Shown in pieces: positions 61,052 through 64,000 of a DNA stretch of 64,000 nt. The DNA comes from Lagopus muta (lineage: Eukaryota; Chordata; Aves; Galliformes; Phasianidae). The stretch covers positions 18,265,219-18,329,218 of the forward strand of contig NC_064444.1 of assembly GCF_023343835.1 (NCBI RefSeq). The letters run 5' to 3'. The position numbers and the translations under genes are program-made. Position 1 is the first letter of the stretch. Each line of letters starts with the position of its first letter. The notes beneath the pieces are model-generated. The model worked only from the letters and a program-made list of their open reading frames with translations, did not search any database and had not been told where the DNA came from.

Positions 61052-64000
61052 CTACCTGTCCTTGAGCTCTCTTGTCACCCGCTTGGTGATGCGTCCACAC
61101 ATCAGGCCGATCAGGAAGAGTACACAGATGCCAACTGTGATCACAGACAATATGTAATTCTTGGACGGAGAGGTCATAACTTGCATGGCAAGGTCAGAGA
61201 AGCCTTCCGCTGGGGCAACCTAGGGGTGAGAGGGAATCAATGAGCCAAGCCGTGCTTTCCACGCGACTCAGCCTGGTTATTTCCTAAGGGCTGCCATCTG
61301 TTGCAACAATTACAAGTTAAACTGAAAATTTGGTTTTTATTTTTTCTCCTCTAAAACCTCAAAATGCTGAACAGCACTGCAAGACAACAATGTTCCTAAA
61401 GCTCAGGCTTTCGGTGGAACACACTGCAACAGAAAGATCCAATGCAAAAAAAAACCAAAAAAAACAAGGGAGGTCCTTAAATCTGCCCCATATTCACCTT
61501 TGCAGCATAGCTCCACATTTCAATACGATCATTAAGGCGTTTCTTGCATTCAGGCTGCAGCCTCACACGCTTGTCCTCCAAAGCTTCCATTAGGCATGAC
61601 ATTTCTGTGATGTGCAGAAGATAGTGTTACAAAATGGAAACCGTGCCTTCAACCACGTGCTGTGGAAAGGCTGCTGGAAAGGGATATTTCAGTTCTATGT
61701 GAGGCTGATGGTTGCTCAGCTTTCTAAATGGACCCACTAGGCTGTTGAACTGCACACAAAGCCCTGGCTTCCCTTTGAAGGGAATTAATTTTACCTGTCA
61801 AACGTACCGAAACAAAAAGCCAACAGTGGGCAAATACTGACAGGAACAAAGCAGGATCAGAGGGATTGGCTAAGAGTAAATCTTGTGAAACTAAAGCGAT
61901 TTGCTTCTGTAAGAGAAGCAGCTTAGACTCAGGGAAGCCTTTGATACAGCCTACTATAGCACGGGCATAAGCTGGAGCTGCACAAAGCTGATATAGAGTG
62001 AAGATACACATCAGATACACATCACTGCAAAATTGATCCCACTCACTTATTCTGAACAGGATTTACCTGAGCAAGGATTTCACAGAAAGGCTACGGAACT
62101 GATTTCATGCTTTTTTCAGTAATCACATGAATCAGGCTCCAGGGAGACCTCACTGTGGCCTTCCAATATTTGAAGGGAGAGGATAAACAGGAGGGGGAAC
62201 AGCTGTTTGTGAGGGTGGGTGGTGATAGGACAAGGGGGAATGGATTTAAACTGAGACAGGGGAGGTTTAGGTTGGATGTTAGGAGGAAGTTTTTCACCCA
62301 GAGGGTGGTGAGGCACTGGAACAGGTTGCCCAAGGAGGCTGTGGATGCCCCAGCCCTGCAGGCATTCAAGGCCAGGCTGGATGTGGCTCTGGGCAGCCTG
62401 GGCTGCTGGTTGGTGACCTGCACACAGCAGGGGGTTGGAACTGGGTGAGCACTGTGGGCCTTTGCAACCCAGGCCATTCTACAATTAATAATGGAACATA
62501 ATACACTCTCTTTAAAAACAGCAGACAGGCTGCAAGGATACGACATCAGGACTGCAGAACTGATCCTGCTGCCTTGGGCAGAAGGGAGGACTGAACACTG
62601 CTTGATACACCCCCATCCAGCAGCATCCATCATTTCTGCAGCAGTTCCAGCCCACAGAAAAACAGCAGAAATATCTGGTACTTAAGATCATGCTGGTATG
62701 AAAAGGCAGCTTAAGGCCCTCAGGACTCAGAGGTTGCACAAGGAAGCACGAGCACTTACGGCGTCCTCTCCCTGGAGGAATAGCAGCACAGTGGTGTTTA
62801 ATGTCCAGGGCACAGGCTGTGTGCAGCACTGGGTCCACAAAGATATCTGCTTTGCTCTCCTTCAGCATGTTGAGCACTTCCTGGGGGGGGGACAAGAAAT
62901 TGCAAGCACATCTCAAGCAACAACAAAAACAGGAGAGAAGAAAACAGCACAGATCCTGCTGCTCTGCACTTCTGAAAGGTGCAGCACCTTTTCCAACCCA
63001 GCATCATGCCAAACAACACCACCACTGGATAAAGGTATGAATTTAGGCTGTTTGAGGCTGGATTAAAAGTTCTGCTTTATGAGGGTAAGCACAGTTACCT
63101 CGACTGAAATAACCACACTACTCTAAAATGCAAAGCCTCCATGCTGGCTATAACACAACTTGGGTTGGGATCTACAAAAGTACTTAAGAACCCCAAGTAG
63201 TGCAGGGATGAGATGCCTTTCAGAGCTCATCCAGCACATCTCCTTTACCTTCTTGCACATTTCGGTTTTTATTTTCAGCAGGTTCACTTTCAGGCATTCT
63301 TCCACCTGCCCAGTCTGCTCCTGAGCTGCTGCTTCTTCAGCACACAAGCTGGAAATCTATTGCAAAGAAGGCATTTTAATGAATCAGTGGTTAATGACAA
63401 TGACTGTGTCTTTGATATCTCAATACATCAGTTCATGAGAGGGTTCAGCTAGAGAACACAGGTTACTTTCCCACCCAGAAATCTGTGCCAGATGTGATGC
63501 ACTCAATAATGCGTAACCTTCAGAACCCAACAGCAAGAAGTCCACGTCACTGCACTGAGAGGAAGGCAGGGAGGAAAGATAGCATAGAAACACAAGCAAC
63601 ACTTGAGACGTGGCTTGTTCAGACTGTTAAGAGTGAAAGGTCAAATCTGATTGTATTGCAGTTAAGCTTGACAAGACCAGAAGGACAAAAAGAAAGCAGT
63701 ATTTCTCTCACAGTCACAGTCACTGATTGAGAAGGGACTTCATGAGACATGAATGGGGTTTTCATTCGGAATAAGCAAATGCAGAGCTGCTTCCCCTACC
63801 TCTTCAGAGCAGTGCATCTGAAGCTGGGGGTCCAGTCGATAATCAAGAGCTGATTCCTGGATTATCACTCGAATTTGGTCCTCGCAGTCTGGAGAGAGAC
63901 GCTATTGAGCGGAGAAAGTCATTAACCCACTCAATCACCTCCATTCTCATAAATCAATCCCCTTGCATCTTAACCTGTGTACTCCCTACCTGCCGTGCAG
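61052..64000 (-). CDS. GLG1: GLG1 (MG-160, CFR-1, ESL-1), Golgi glycoprotein 1, C-terminal part
   Basis: Type I cysteine-rich sialoglycoprotein of the medial Golgi; binds FGFs and serves as an E-selectin ligand. Exons in the window: 64000-63990 (partial, ends GCACGGCAG), 63901-63800, 63356-63249, 62880-62760, 61604-61498, 61219-61052. Together they encode about the last 205 of some 1180 residues. Luminal GLG1 cysteine-rich repeats are seen ([59 protein letters not shown]). They are followed by a transmembrane segment ([21 protein letters not shown]) and a short basic tail ending RELKDR. The stop TAG lies in a donor-like sequence (CAG then GTAGAG), so a longer tail by alternative splicing is possible. 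The 5' part lies right of the window. A CR1 sits in the intron 61605-62759. Confidence 0.96.
62135..62485 (+). repeat. CR1 LINE 3' end, longest copy in the window
   Basis: Starts near CAGGCTCCAGGGAGACCTCA, passes GATAGGACAAGGGGGAATGG and GTTTAGGTTGGATGTTAGG, and ends at GGCCATTCTACAATTAATAA. 5'-truncated, antisense to GLG1. It carries the end of the element's 3' region only; no full reverse transcriptase frame is present. Confidence 0.92.

Noticed and set aside
60884-61243. 119-aa plus-strand frame
   Set aside because: Antisense to the last GLG1 exon and its 3' UTR. No independent support.

Overview
This 64 kb window is vertebrate nuclear DNA from a bird, most likely a galliform and probably chicken. 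The interspersed repeats are CR1 LINEs with the avian 3' tail (degenerate ATTCTATG octamers). Intergenic gaps are only about 0.2-0.3 kb, and every gene is a multi-exon vertebrate orthologue. The gene order matches human 16q22 in part, which corresponds to chicken chromosome 11 (established knowledge, not checked here). Species rank cannot be fixed from sequence alone.

Layout: (1) 1-6.8 kb, 5' part of SF3B3 on the minus strand, residues 1-355, running off the left edge. (2) 6.8-7.2 kb, shared CpG-rich divergent promoter. (3) 7.2-21.8 kb, complete COG4 on the plus strand, 19 coding exons, 771 aa. (4) 22.1-29.5 kb, complete FCSK (fucokinase) on the minus strand, 23 exons, 1085 aa. (5) 29.5-30.4 kb, divergent promoter region with ZNF143-type motifs around a G-rich minisatellite. 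(6) 30.2-36.5 kb, ST3GAL2 on the plus strand, six coding exons, 349 aa, with a long 5' intron holding a roughly 115-nt-period repeat. (7) 36.7-56.9 kb, complete PDPR on the minus strand, 17 coding exons, 878 aa. (8) 57.1-64 kb, 3' part of GLG1 on the minus strand, with a 4 kb 3' UTR.

Exon boundaries were placed by reading splice sites and checking reading phase against remembered human orthologues. Each complete gene sums to a whole number of codons, within 0-14 residues of the human length. UTR exons and transcription starts are inferences.

Functionally, four of the six genes serve Golgi glycosylation: COG4 (vesicle tethering), FCSK (fucose salvage), ST3GAL2 (sialylation) and GLG1 (a Golgi sialoglycoprotein, also E-selectin ligand 1). 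SF3B3 is a splicing factor and PDPR a mitochondrial regulator. I found no undescribed system: no CRISPR, no retrovirus-like element, and no extra protein gene I can defend. The points worth a second look are a GC-AG intron in FCSK, a CR1 tail against an ST3GAL2 splice acceptor, very short gene spacing, ZNF143-type motifs, two minisatellites and a rearranged gene order relative to human.
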